Positions 26,657 through 36,314 of a stretch of DNA of 64,000 nucleotides are shown in pieces (position 1 is the first letter of the stretch; each line of letters begins with the position of its first letter). The stretch is from contig CM067526.1 in NCBI GenBank assembly GCA_034509925.1, positions 7,678,744-7,742,743 on the forward strand, read 5' to 3'. The notes beneath the pieces are model-generated. The model did no database searches and was not told the origin of the DNA. It was given only the letters and a program-made list of their open reading frames with translations. Source of the DNA: Hirudinaria manillensis. Lineage: Eukaryota > Annelida > Clitellata > Hirudinida > Hirudinidae. A program made the translations under genes and the position numbers.

Positions 26657-27432
26657 TTAGAGAAGCATCCTAAGTGGTAGAACCAGTGGATTTTTAACCT
26701 TGGTGAAACACAAAAAGGAACCAGTTAAACTAAAATATCTGAAGCTGCATAGAGCCACAATAAAAAGCTTGATGGGATACCAGGCAAGTTTGGCAGATAA
26801 AAACTTCTTGGAGTTTGAAGCTACGACATCACGCCACCAAAATTTGACAATATAAGAGCCAACAAAAGCCAGAACCACAACGGCCTCAACGACACAAAAA
26901 TGCAATGCTCCGTCGTTTTGGATGCTGTAACAAATTTTATTCAGATGGAATGGTTTCATCATATCATTGTAGACTGTGGATGACGATCTTTACATCACAA
27001 CTGGGCAAGTCTACCTTTTCTCCTCGGGCAATATCAAGGTTCCTCCCGGTCTAACCCGAGCCCGGGCATCCGTGCACCATCTGCAAAAGAAACGATTCGT
27101 AGAATGCGGTAACTTCATGCATGATTATCTTAATAAAAGCACAATATCCATACCTATCCTAAACAACCTACTACTAGTAGGAATCTTCAAGGAATGGCCT
27201 GGCATTAAACTTTCAAACACAATGAGCTGAACTACATAAACTAGCCTTTATTCAAAAACAATAATTAACCACACATTGATGTCACCTCAGTGCACAAAAT
27301 ATAACAAAACACCCCAGATAAAATAAAGAGCACACTCATTGTATAAATATATGCTGCCCATTTTCTCGCTTTTGAGGGTAGCAACAGTTTCTGAACACAG
27401 AGATAATCTGAAACGTCGTTGTCATCATCCAT
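26657..27432 (-). CDS. Unrecognised small multipass membrane protein
   Basis: Three exons on the minus strand fit together: 27432-27296, 27080-27015 and 26924-26657, giving 156 residues. It starts MDDDNDVSDYLCVQKLLL and has hydrophobic segments at about 28-46 (TM), a hydrophilic loop ARVRPGGTLILPEEKS at about 52-67, a second TM at about 77-97 (CVVEAVVVLAFVGSYIVKFWW), and a third hydrophobic stretch at about 116-138. The middle exon has a strong acceptor (TTTCTTTTGCAG) and the last exon a fair one (TTTGTTACAG). The first donor (GTGCAC) is weak and was chosen because it keeps frame, so the exon 1 border is uncertain. I do not recognise the family. It lies tail-to-tail with SLBP, and its start codon is only 320 bp downstream of the hnRNP stop on the same strand, so these exons might alternatively belong to hnRNP 3' transcripts. 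Confidence 0.42.
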
Positions 27433-27752
27433 TCATACCGAGCATCGCAAACGTGCACGCGCTTACAAAGACAGGCAACACAACTTAATGGTTCTGAAAA
27501 TCAGACAGTTCAGAAGTATATGCAGAGATTTCCTTATCAATTGTAGACTCTTACAATCCTAGATGACTTAGATGATTGTATTCTGCTTTGTCCTAAGCCT
27601 ACATTCCTGTTAAATAAATCACAATGAACCAATTATGTCTATTATTCAACAATTAATTCATCATTAATAATGTATCAATACTTATTGTGTAATCTTACGG
27701 CATGCATCAATAATACCAACAACTCATAATCTCTGCAGGCTCCATAATGGTT

Positions 27753-29364
27753 CTATCTCTGGCCATAATTTCCACCTGATGCATATCCACCCCCATAGCC
27801 TCCAGCCCCACCACCACCATATCCTGCATTACCACTGCCATATCCACCTGAAAGGACACGTTTTATTACATAAGTGGCATCTATAATTGGAAGGATGCAA
27901 TGTAATCATACCTCCGTACGGACCCGTCGCTCGCTGCGTATATCCACTGTTTTTCATTACTCCACCACCGTATCCACCGCCATACCCAGATCCAAACCCA
28001 CCACCTGGATACCCACCTGGAACAAAATGATAATATAAGATAAAAACTATTCAACAGAATGCAAACTTCTCACAAAAGCTTGTATAATCTCATAAAAGTT
28101 GGCTTATCAAAGGAAAGTACATCATTAGCGAAAAACATACCTCCATAACCATTTCCATAACCACCACTCTGGTTCCAAGGCCCAGGACCATTTTGATTCC
28201 ATCCACCTCCACCATATCCTCCATAACCATATCCATCTGAAAAATGTAGACACACAAAAAGTAATAAGTGTGCATTCAGACCAATATCGATCGACTAACC
28301 TCCATAACCACCGCCATAACCCCCGCTATAATTGTCGCCACCGTATCCTTGCCTGCTACCATATCCCCCTCGACTAGGAGCCATTCCCCTGACCCCACCT
28401 CTTCCTCTGACAGCTCCAACAAATCCACCTTTGCCATCTCTTTCTACAGCTTTTTTCACTTCCACTGTGACATTCTTTATCGTGTGATTTTTAATCACTA
28501 AAATAAAAACGTATTTAAGTATTCAATGTTTCTGTGGAGTCAGCATGCATTAAGAATAAAACATCACAAGTCAGATCTACTACTTACAAACTATTTTATC
28601 AACAGAATCAGTATCATCATAAGTAAGGAAGCAGAATCCCCTCTTCTTCCCAGTATCTTTATCAGTGACCATATCAATTGATTCGATGTTACCAAACTTA
28701 GAAAAGTGTTCTCTTAAATCATTTTCATCTAGTGGCTCCCTAATGCCACCAATGAATACTTTCTTAATTGACAGGTGCAACTCTGGTTTATTTGCCTCCT
28801 ATTTAGTGGAAAAACAGCCCAATTAATAAATGTTGCTATATTAATATTATCTGCACTGCAAGCTGTGGTTGAACAAAAGTGGAAATAAAGAAAAGGTTAT
28901 ACTTCTCTTGGCATGGCCCTCTTTGGATCCACTTGCTTGCCATCAATGATGTGTGGTCTTTCGGCCAAACAATCGTCTACCATATGTGATTCACTGTAGG
29001 TGATGAAACCAAAACCCCTAGAACGTCTCGTATTCGGATCTTTCATCACAATACAATCAACTACTTCTCCCCATTTTTCATAGAAACTCTTTAATGACTG
29101 GTCGGTCGTTTGAAGGTGCAGACCACCAATGAAAAGCTTTTTAAATTGTTCGGAGTCCTAAAGCAATAGAATAAAAGTTCGTAAGCAATCGGCTCAACCA
29201 ACAATTTTAAAAGCGACGAAGCAAAATGGCGACGCTCGAAATTTAGCCAATGAGGAAACCACGGAGATAAACATACACAAAACATTCCATTTTCAAATCT
29301 CATAAAAAGGAAATAAAAAGTACGACAAATTCGAGCGACTTACATCCATTTTAGTACTAGACAT
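27753..29364 (-). CDS. HNRNPA1: hnRNP A/B family RNA-binding protein, two RRMs plus Gly-rich tail
   Basis: Seven coding exons on the minus strand: 29364-29344, 29157-28903, 28798-28588, 28497-28300, 28236-28141, 28016-27912 and 27847-27753, giving 326 residues, the usual hnRNP A1/A2 length. RRM1 (about residues 11-90) has RNP2 KLFIGGL and RNP1 [11 protein letters not shown]2 (about 100-178) has KVFIGGI and RGFCFLTY, with the family linker between. From about 185 the protein is Gly/Tyr-rich with an RGRGG box and repeated GGY. Members package nascent pre-mRNA, regulate splice-site choice and telomere or mRNA transport; they are nuclear and shuttle. The start ATG is in a 21-bp first coding exon (MSSTKMD), as in A/B genes. 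The Gly-rich tail is spread over four small exons whose borders fall inside Gly codons, which would allow in-frame exon skipping. A1 versus A2/B1/A3 identity cannot be fixed. Confidence 0.93.
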
Positions 29365-29651
29365 CCTCGCCGACAACGAGCAGTAGAAAGGAGGCACCAA
29401 AAACTCAGAATGTTAATAATGGACGCCGATCAGCATATTTGAGATGCTGGTTGATCGAAAGCAGTATTCATTGGGTGACATGTAATTTAATATATAAATG
29501 TTAACCAACTTTAAACTAAAATATCAAAACTACCATGTGTGTTTAATTGAATTTAAGATGCAGATTATAGTACGTATTCATGGATGACTACACTTAGCTT
29601 AATTTTGCAATAAATGGTTTTCATTTAGCAAGCTCTTATTTAACAGAAATC

Positions 29652-30299
29652 TGCTTTAAAAACTGAAGATTCAGAGCTTTTTGAAAAGAAACTGGAAAAT
29701 GACCAATTTAAATTCTCCGCTATTTTTCCTTCAGTTTTGGACATCATCAATGAATGATGAATCAAGGAATCGATATTATTTGGTAATTTTGTCCGACTTT
29801 ATCTTATTTCTATCATAATTCTATTATAATTTATTTTGTGGTGATCATCACCACATGCTTTGCATGATACCTATGCTATAACGCGTGCGATTGGTAGCAT
29901 TGAAAAGAACAAAGAGCTTATGCACAGGTGTGTCTGCGATGCGATTGACCGCCAGGTGTTCAAAAGATCTGCATTCTTAAATAAGCATTCCACAACTTTC
30001 GGTCACAAATGTATGCCTTTCAAAAATTTGAATTATGTACTGATGTCTGTTTCCAAATAGAAGATCGACACATGTTGTTGGTTCTTGTACACTGTACAAA
30101 TGTACAGCACTTCCGAGTGCACAAGCTACAGGCCGACCTTAAAATCGCAGACGATTTGTTTTCAGACGATCTCGTCATCTCGAGGCTGAGTAATCTCAGT
30201 TTCCTTCTTCAATTTATGTGGTGGCAAACTTTGATTATAAAATGGTCAATTTTTTCCGATTCCAACGATACTTTTGAACAATTGATCCATTTAATTTAA
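29652..30299 (+). CDS. Candidate plus-strand gene divergent from hnRNP, product unknown
   Basis: Two coding-like exons have good acceptors. The first starts at about 29652 after CTCTTATTTAACAG and reads KSALKTEDSELFEKKL through FPSVLDIINE to a TGA at about 29759. The second starts at about 30060 after GTCTGTTTCCAAATAG and reads to a TAA at 30297-30299, with HKLQADLKIADDLFSDDL and SRLSNLSFLLQF. An AATAAA follows near 30347. The upstream exons and the connection between the two blocks are not resolved, and no family is recognised. The spacing from the hnRNP start (29364) would fit a divergent promoter. Chance open frames remain possible. Confidence 0.3.
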
Positions 30300-30349
30300 A
30301 TTGATTTATTGAAATTAAACTCCATCTTTAGCAAACAACATATGAAATA

Positions 30350-31088
30350 AACAAAACGTTTTACTAAATATTTGATGGATATATTGTGATATTCATTCTG
30401 TTATAATTGTCATAATGTGATATAATAATGTAATTCTGTTATAATCACACTTCTCTCCTTAATCAAACATCTGTTACTTCAATTAATCATTCTATATAAT
30501 TAATAAAACATATTATATTTATTTCTGCGAGGAGGTACGTTGGTAATTTTATAAATTTCTGATATTTACATTTTGCGTATAATATATTTTTTTAAATGTG
30601 AAAGAATTATTTTTGAAGTAATTGCTTGCATGTTTCGTTTTGACTGCGTTGATGTTGATGAAGAATGATGGATGAAGAAATATGGAGAGAAAGGAGACAG
30701 TGAGTGTCAAAATGAGGTAACGGATGATCCAAGATAAGGCTCAGAACGAACAGCTGTGATGTTTTCAATATGAGGAAATGATTGGATGGAATGCAGCGGA
30801 TGGTTCTGCTTCCAAAACAAAGACTTTCATTCCTAATTGTTCGTAATTAGCTTTTATATTCCAGTTCAAGAATCGAAATATTTATTACAAAGTGTTTTTA
30901 GTCATTTTCAGAAGTCAGTGAGTACAAATGAAGGGTTGATACAAAAAAGCCTAAAAAACATTATACAAACTGTATGTCGCTGAATATCACGGAATAATAT
31001 CCACGTGTAATAATCCTTTGCTGTGCTAGCAAGATCCTCGTGAAGAACAATTTAAAGCTTTTGGACAGCAACGACAACAACAACAAAG
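30350..31088. other. Intergenic DNA and probable ATOH8 3' UTR
   Basis: No coding exon is seen. On the minus strand an AATAAA lies at 30896 to 30891, about 190 nt after the ATOH8 stop codon, a plausible polyadenylation signal. Confidence 0.5.
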
Positions 31089-32405
31089 TCAATGCCTTCT
31101 TTTTGTCTTTCCTTCTGACTGAATGGTCTGCGTGCAGAGGTCAACGCATTGACTGAAAGTCATCGAGTCTGTCGAAGACTTGAAGCCTGCCACATCTTCA
31201 ACTTCGTAATCTTCCAATTCCGCCAGCTTGACGAGAGCCAGAATGTAACTGCAAGCGATGCGCAGAATGGCGAGTTTGCTCAATCTTTGATTGTGAGAGA
31301 AAGATGGCACTGCTTTCCTAAGACATTCGAAGGCGGCGCTGATGGTGTGAACTCGAGTTCGTTCCCGGGCGTTGGCTTCGATCCTTCTCTGTTTCGTCAT
31401 GTTCTTGTAGTTCTTGCGGTTGTTTGTCCCGTTGCACGAATTACTCTGATGGTGACAAGGAGAACGATCGATGAAACTGTTCCCGCGTTCCTCTTGAAAT
31501 TGACCAGTTTTCTTTTTTTCTAGACCGTTTGCCGATTTTTCAATGAATGATCGATTCTTTTCACGTTTTTCAATCACTTCTTCGTTGATGCTCACCGATT
31601 CAGAGTCTTGTTCGTTTTTAAACTTTGTCAGGAGACCTTCCTCGTTGGCAGTTTTGATTGCAGATGGTGGACATTCGTATTTGGATGATTCTGCCATTCC
31701 TAAGTGGTCGTTGAGTCTATTTTTGGAATTGAAATCGTTGGCATCGTCTGAAAGATTGCTTTTTGCGTCTTTTCCAAACGGCTTCGACCTCGTGTTTCTC
31801 TTTAGTTCTTCCGTCAGGTCCCTGGCAGACGATTTGGAAGGACCTGGAATGTCTTGTACAGGAGAAGAAGAGTTAACGGACGAATGGGGTTGTACCAGTT
31901 GCTGAATCTGGCGGTGATGATTGTGATGTTGGGTGAGTAGCGACAACGACACTAGAACGTCCAAAGGCGCCACATCCTGCACACTTCTAAACTCTCTAGC
32001 GGTAGAATTAGCAGACGAAGCCAAGAGAACATCTGACCTTTCGTGACCTACTTTTTCCATCCTTGACCTCTTCTCGAGAAGATTGTCGGCTTCGATTTCA
32101 GATGCGAAACTGGAGCAGCTTTCCGAACAGATGTTGCGGATGCTGAAGTCCGTGATTCTCCTTCTGGGTTCCGCCATCTTCCTCTTGTTCTTTTTGCCAG
32201 GCGAGATTTTTATTGCTCCCGTTGCAGACGACGACGATGCAACTTCCGATGGAGTCGACGATTGTCGTTCGTCGGATTTGAAGTCGGAGTTGTACTTCTC
32301 ATTCGAGAATTCTTCATTCTTTAAGGAGGGACTTTGATCGTAATTCGAACACTTGCTTTCACTTTGGAAAACATCTGAAGCTTCCTGGACGTCCTTCGAA
32401 CCCAT
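31089..32405 (-). CDS. ATOH8: ATOH8/Net-type bHLH transcription factor
   Basis: The minus-strand frame encodes 438 residues from the ATG at 32405. The bHLH domain is at about residues 340-397: basic region RRIEANARERTRVHTI, helix 1 AAFECLRKAVP, then loop and helix 2 with LSKLAILRIACSYIL, which are signatures of ATOH8 and Drosophila Net rather than atonal or neurogenin. The conserved C-terminal block FSQCVDLCTQTIQSEGKTKRR follows, as in vertebrate ATOH8. The long N-terminal part (Ser, Lys, Glu-rich, with ISPGKKNKRK near 67-76) is longer than in vertebrates (about 320 aa in total). A frame-open ATG also exists at 32459, but a good acceptor (TTCCTGTAG) lies between the two, so I chose 32405, just inside the exon. 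ATOH8 regulates neural, muscle, endothelial or endocrine differentiation as an E-box-binding dimer. The coding region has no intron here. Confidence 0.95.
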   Translation of the reverse strand: MGSKDVQEASDVFQSESKCSNYDQSPSLKNEEFSNEKYNSDFKSDERQSSTPSEVASSSSATGAIKISPGKKNKRKMAEPRRRITDFSIRNICSESCSSFASEIEADNLLEKRSRMEKVGHERSDVLLASSANSTAREFRSVQDVAPLDVLVSLSLLTQHHNHHRQIQQLVQPHSSVNSSSPVQDIPGPSKSSARDLTEELKRNTRSKPFGKDAKSNLSDDANDFNSKNRLNDHLGMAESSKYECPPSAIKTANEEGLLTKFKNEQDSESVSINEEVIEKREKNRSFIEKSANGLEKKKTGQFQEERGNSFIDRSPCHHQSNSCNGTNNRKNYKNMTKQRRIEANARERTRVHTISAAFECLRKAVPSFSHNQRLSKLAILRIACSYILALVKLAELEDYEVEDVAGFKSSTDSMTFSQCVDLCTQTIQSEGKTKRRH

Positions 32406-34000
32406 CAGCCTACAGGAAGTCGTTACAAAGAAAACAGAACAAATATCAGAACTTCTCAATAAACTGCAGACCTACGGAATAAATGGTACCGAGGAATAAA
32501 AGTGGTGAACGAAACGAACGGAAAAGCTCGACGATGTTCGACGATCTCCAGCGATTCTTGCGTGAATTTCTTCTTATAAACAAGAAGGAAACCTACAAAG
32601 AACCAGGTGAGTGCAGATCACGAGACACGTTTCGTGCTTCTTCGATAGTGACACCTGTTCAGCATAAAACAGCACAGGTGTGCCTATCTCCCTTGAAACA
32701 ACGATTCTCTATGAAGGGGAGCCCATGTGCTTGTTCTTAACATTGCCGCTGTGCTGTGGCGAGATGGTGAAGAAGAGAGAGTGGATTGAAGGGAAGAGAG
32801 TGAGTGAGAGGATGAGATTCGACGTTGTTTTGGAACAAGTACTCACTTAGGATCGTTTTTATGAACAGTATTGCAGTTGTCATAGTCATCGACGTCGTCA
32901 TCACCACCACCACCATCATCATCATCATCAGGTGTGCCGCTTGTAATCAAAATCATCCTTATCATCATCGCAATCACTAGATTTGATTTATAAGGTGAGA
33001 TTGTGAGCAAATGAGGGAAGGGCTGGTTGGAAGGAAGCGCATCTGTTGGATTAAAAAACTATCCCCTCACTTGATTCTTTCAACGTTTCTCTTTTCCTTC
33101 ATTCGGTCTTTTGAAAATGTCTTCGACGAATGGTGGCGAAAGATATTTTAACGATAGTTAAACAGAAGAATATTAATAAAATGTAAATTAATAATATTTA
33201 TTACTCACTAGGATATAAATGAATTGTTAATAATTGAAAATAAAAATGAATTATTTAAAGTCACTCGTTTGTAAAGAAAAAGTTAAGCGATGATCACTCG
33301 TGGATCACAGGACGTCGGTTAATCGAAAGTGCCTGTTAAATTATGCTAATTTATTTCATTAATATGCCAAACCTTGACAGGTCATTGGTCGGCCTGTTTA
33401 ATGGGAAACTTTTGATTGGTTCATAAATCTTATTTTAGGAAGAAAATGAAAAGTTAATTGAAAAACTATGTCATCGGGAGAGGAAGGGAAGATAAATTAA
33501 AACCATTCACGACTCCAAGATGCACTGCTTCATTTTATTGTCCTTCTTATTCGCTATTTTTTTCAAATTTCAACTTTTTCGTGGAAGCAATCGAATTGTA
33601 ATTTATTAAATTTTATTGACATTTAAACCTAATCTAAAAGTAGCTCAATGGCTAATTGAGTGCAATTGATAATTGACCAAATTAACAATTACTGAAACTA
33701 AGCTGTTGTTTATTAATTAATTATTAATTACCAGTTAATTAGTAAATAACATCTTCCCTGCAATAATTAAATTTAAATGTCAACGAGGTGTTTGAATGTT
33801 CGATGAGAGATTTTGAATGACTCAAACAAAACTCTTCAATCTGACGTTAGACAAACTTTAGAAAGTGTGACCCCGCGTGACCTGGTTTAATTTAATCAAA
33901 CCGACCTAATTAAGTTGTGGATCGCGTGAACATCGAATGGCCTAAAATGATTACATTCGTTTATTTAATACTTAATTAACAATTAATACATAACTAAAGA
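32406..34000. promoter_or_regulatory. Upstream region of ATOH8 with paired inverted E-boxes
   Basis: Immediately upstream on the minus strand is a probable 5' UTR intron (acceptor ending near 32410). At 32651-32658 and 32674-32681 two 8-bp arms, ACACCTGT and ACAGGTGT, form an inverted repeat of E-boxes separated by 15 bp, with a CATAAAA in between. A CAT/CAC repeat lies at about 32885-32931. The remainder is AT-rich non-coding sequence. Confidence 0.45.
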
Positions 34001-36314
34001 CTAAGATTTGTTTGAAAAAAATGCTGAGCGATAGCTATGCTAGAAAATGTAAATGCCTTGTCAAATATTTCAGTCAACACTTCCGTAGACAAGTCGTTGG
34101 CCTCAAAAAAACCTTTACTTTGGATCCTTAAGAACTAACATTGCACGTTCATTTCAAGTCATCATCATCATCATCATCATTATCATCCTTAACACCATTA
34201 TCATAGCAGCCATTATCATTATCAGAGATGCTCAAGAGAGGCTGTTCTGGTGAATGAGCAAACAGTTGTCGTTGTTGAAGTTGTTTGGCATGTGTTAACT
34301 GCTGGCACATCGCTTCGCATAACATCACGCCAAAGACATTCAATACGTGCTTAAACTGCTCCTAAAGAATATTCTCCTAAGTTCAGTAATGTTCCCAAAT
34401 CGAAAAGAACTGAAATCGCCTGAGGTCATACGACGACGACGACGACGACGACAACAAGAAACGAGAAGAAAACGTGGACCTAAACTGTGAAAAATGTGAT
34501 TTTGTTCATCGAGGTGATATTGGAGAGGATGATGACACGACAAATGTAAATGATAAAGATGATAATGACATTTGGATGATGATGATATTTTGGGACTACT
34601 GATATTTGAGTGATGATAGCGATGACGATGCTGTTGCCTCTGCTGATGATAGCAGACTTTCCAACGATTTAACATCTGGTCCTAAATGAATAGCTTGCCT
34701 CAGAAGTATTTTCTGCGACCCCCTCCTCCGTTTCGAAATGATGACGATGATGATTCAGCCTTTACTCTTTATCTTATTTATTTATTTTATTCATCAGACC
34801 GCGTCCAAGCATAAAACAATTGGTACGCTTCTGTACCAGTTGGGTGTTTCTCATGAAACAAAATAATTGTGTAATAATTTATTGTAATAAGTAATTAAAC
34901 ATAATTATAAACAAAGTTAATTAATATTCCAACTACATATTAATAAATAATGCTGTTAATCAGGTTGTTGCTCCGATTGATTCTTATCTCGAGCCCAATA
35001 GAGTTGGATCCATGTCACGTCACGAACGAATTTGGTGAGTTTAATAAGTGCATTTTATTACTTATTCATGCACTCATTATAATTAATTAACCCAACACAA
35101 CCCAACAAAAGCAGTGTAACACCACATCACTTTGACATTTGATTAAAATAAATAAATAAATTGATCTTAAATACAATTTAATGTTGATACAAATCCTGAC
35201 TAACGGAATTATTTTCTCGAGAGTACATGTTTGACGTCATCTTCTGACGTGTGCGAAGGATGGGTGAGAACAGCTTCATTCATTTCCAGATTTTCCGCAT
35301 GGATTGTCGGAGAACGTGGAATGCCAGGATGTGGTTTCATGTTTGCCTTCAGTTCCCGTGCATCACATCAACTTGTTTACTTTGCTCCATCGCTTGTTAT
35401 TTGCTGACAAAAAACTCGGAGCAAACGCTGTTCTCCATCGGTCGATTTGAGACCTCCTCGTCCAGGTGCAGTTATTAAATAAGTTAGTAATATTTTAACA
35501 AATTCGTTTGGTTTCGTCTAACGTCATTAAATTCCTTTATTAAATTGATCAATTCGTCTTGTGATCACTTAAGGCTTTAAATCTATTCAATTTATTCTGT
35601 AACCCGTAAATATGAAAATCTTACTTCATACTTTTGCCAGGCGTTCCATCATGGTCAGAAACCAGCAGTGCGTCATGGCACAAACACTTTTTAATGCTTT
35701 TGACATACCCATTTCCGAACGATAGATCTTACAAACACGATAATAGTTCGTATTTGCGTATCGCAACTTAAAGGGAAACGTATGAGCGTATCCGCCTTTG
35801 TTGAAGCTTTAAATTTTGTTTGTAATGCCTCAAATACCTGTTTCAAAACATAGGCTTGTCACCTTGGCTTCAACATTTCTTTTGCAACATGGAATGGCAC
35901 AAACACTACTTCACTTGCTACAATCAAATAGTTGCATTTCTGAGCCTGGACAGCTCTATTCAAAGCCTCTAAAATACACATTAAGCAAGAACAACATTGA
36001 CAGAAATTGTTTATTGAAGCTTTATATTATATTTATTAGAGTTATTAACAGGCCCTTAACTTCATTTCATATTATTAATGTAAATATGCAACTAAATTTC
36101 TGGCAAATAATTGAAGTAAACCCCAGAATTCATTAACCTAAATTGCTATAATTCACCAAGCAGTAACAAACTGGCTCAAATGGGCTAGTTGTGAACAAAA
36201 AATCTGATGACCTTTTCATGTTCATGATGCAAATTTTAAATGCCAAATTCTAAAGCAAAGTCCTAACATTAAAGAAATGCATGCTGCCCTCATTAACCTG
36301 GTGACCAAATTATA
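34001..36314. other. Intergenic DNA between ATOH8 and ZCCHC7, repeats only
   Basis: Trinucleotide repeats (CAT)n at about 34159-34190 and (GAC)n at about 34430-34453, and TTATTTATTT runs near 34770. Plus-strand open frames at 35251-35478 and 35816-36136 are not recognised and lack supporting signals. The ZCCHC7 3' UTR should extend leftward from 36314; TTTATT at 36007-36012 (AATAAA on the minus strand) is a possible polyadenylation signal. Confidence 0.45.

Noticed and set aside
31149..32337. Three plus-strand open frames opposite ATOH8 (31149-31523, 31543-31905, 32083-32337)
   Set aside because: They are shadows of the strongly supported minus-strand ATOH8 coding region.
35816..36136. Plus-strand ORF of 106 residues as a gene
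   Set aside because: No recognised domain and no supporting signals; it overlaps the probable ZCCHC7 3' UTR on the opposite strand.
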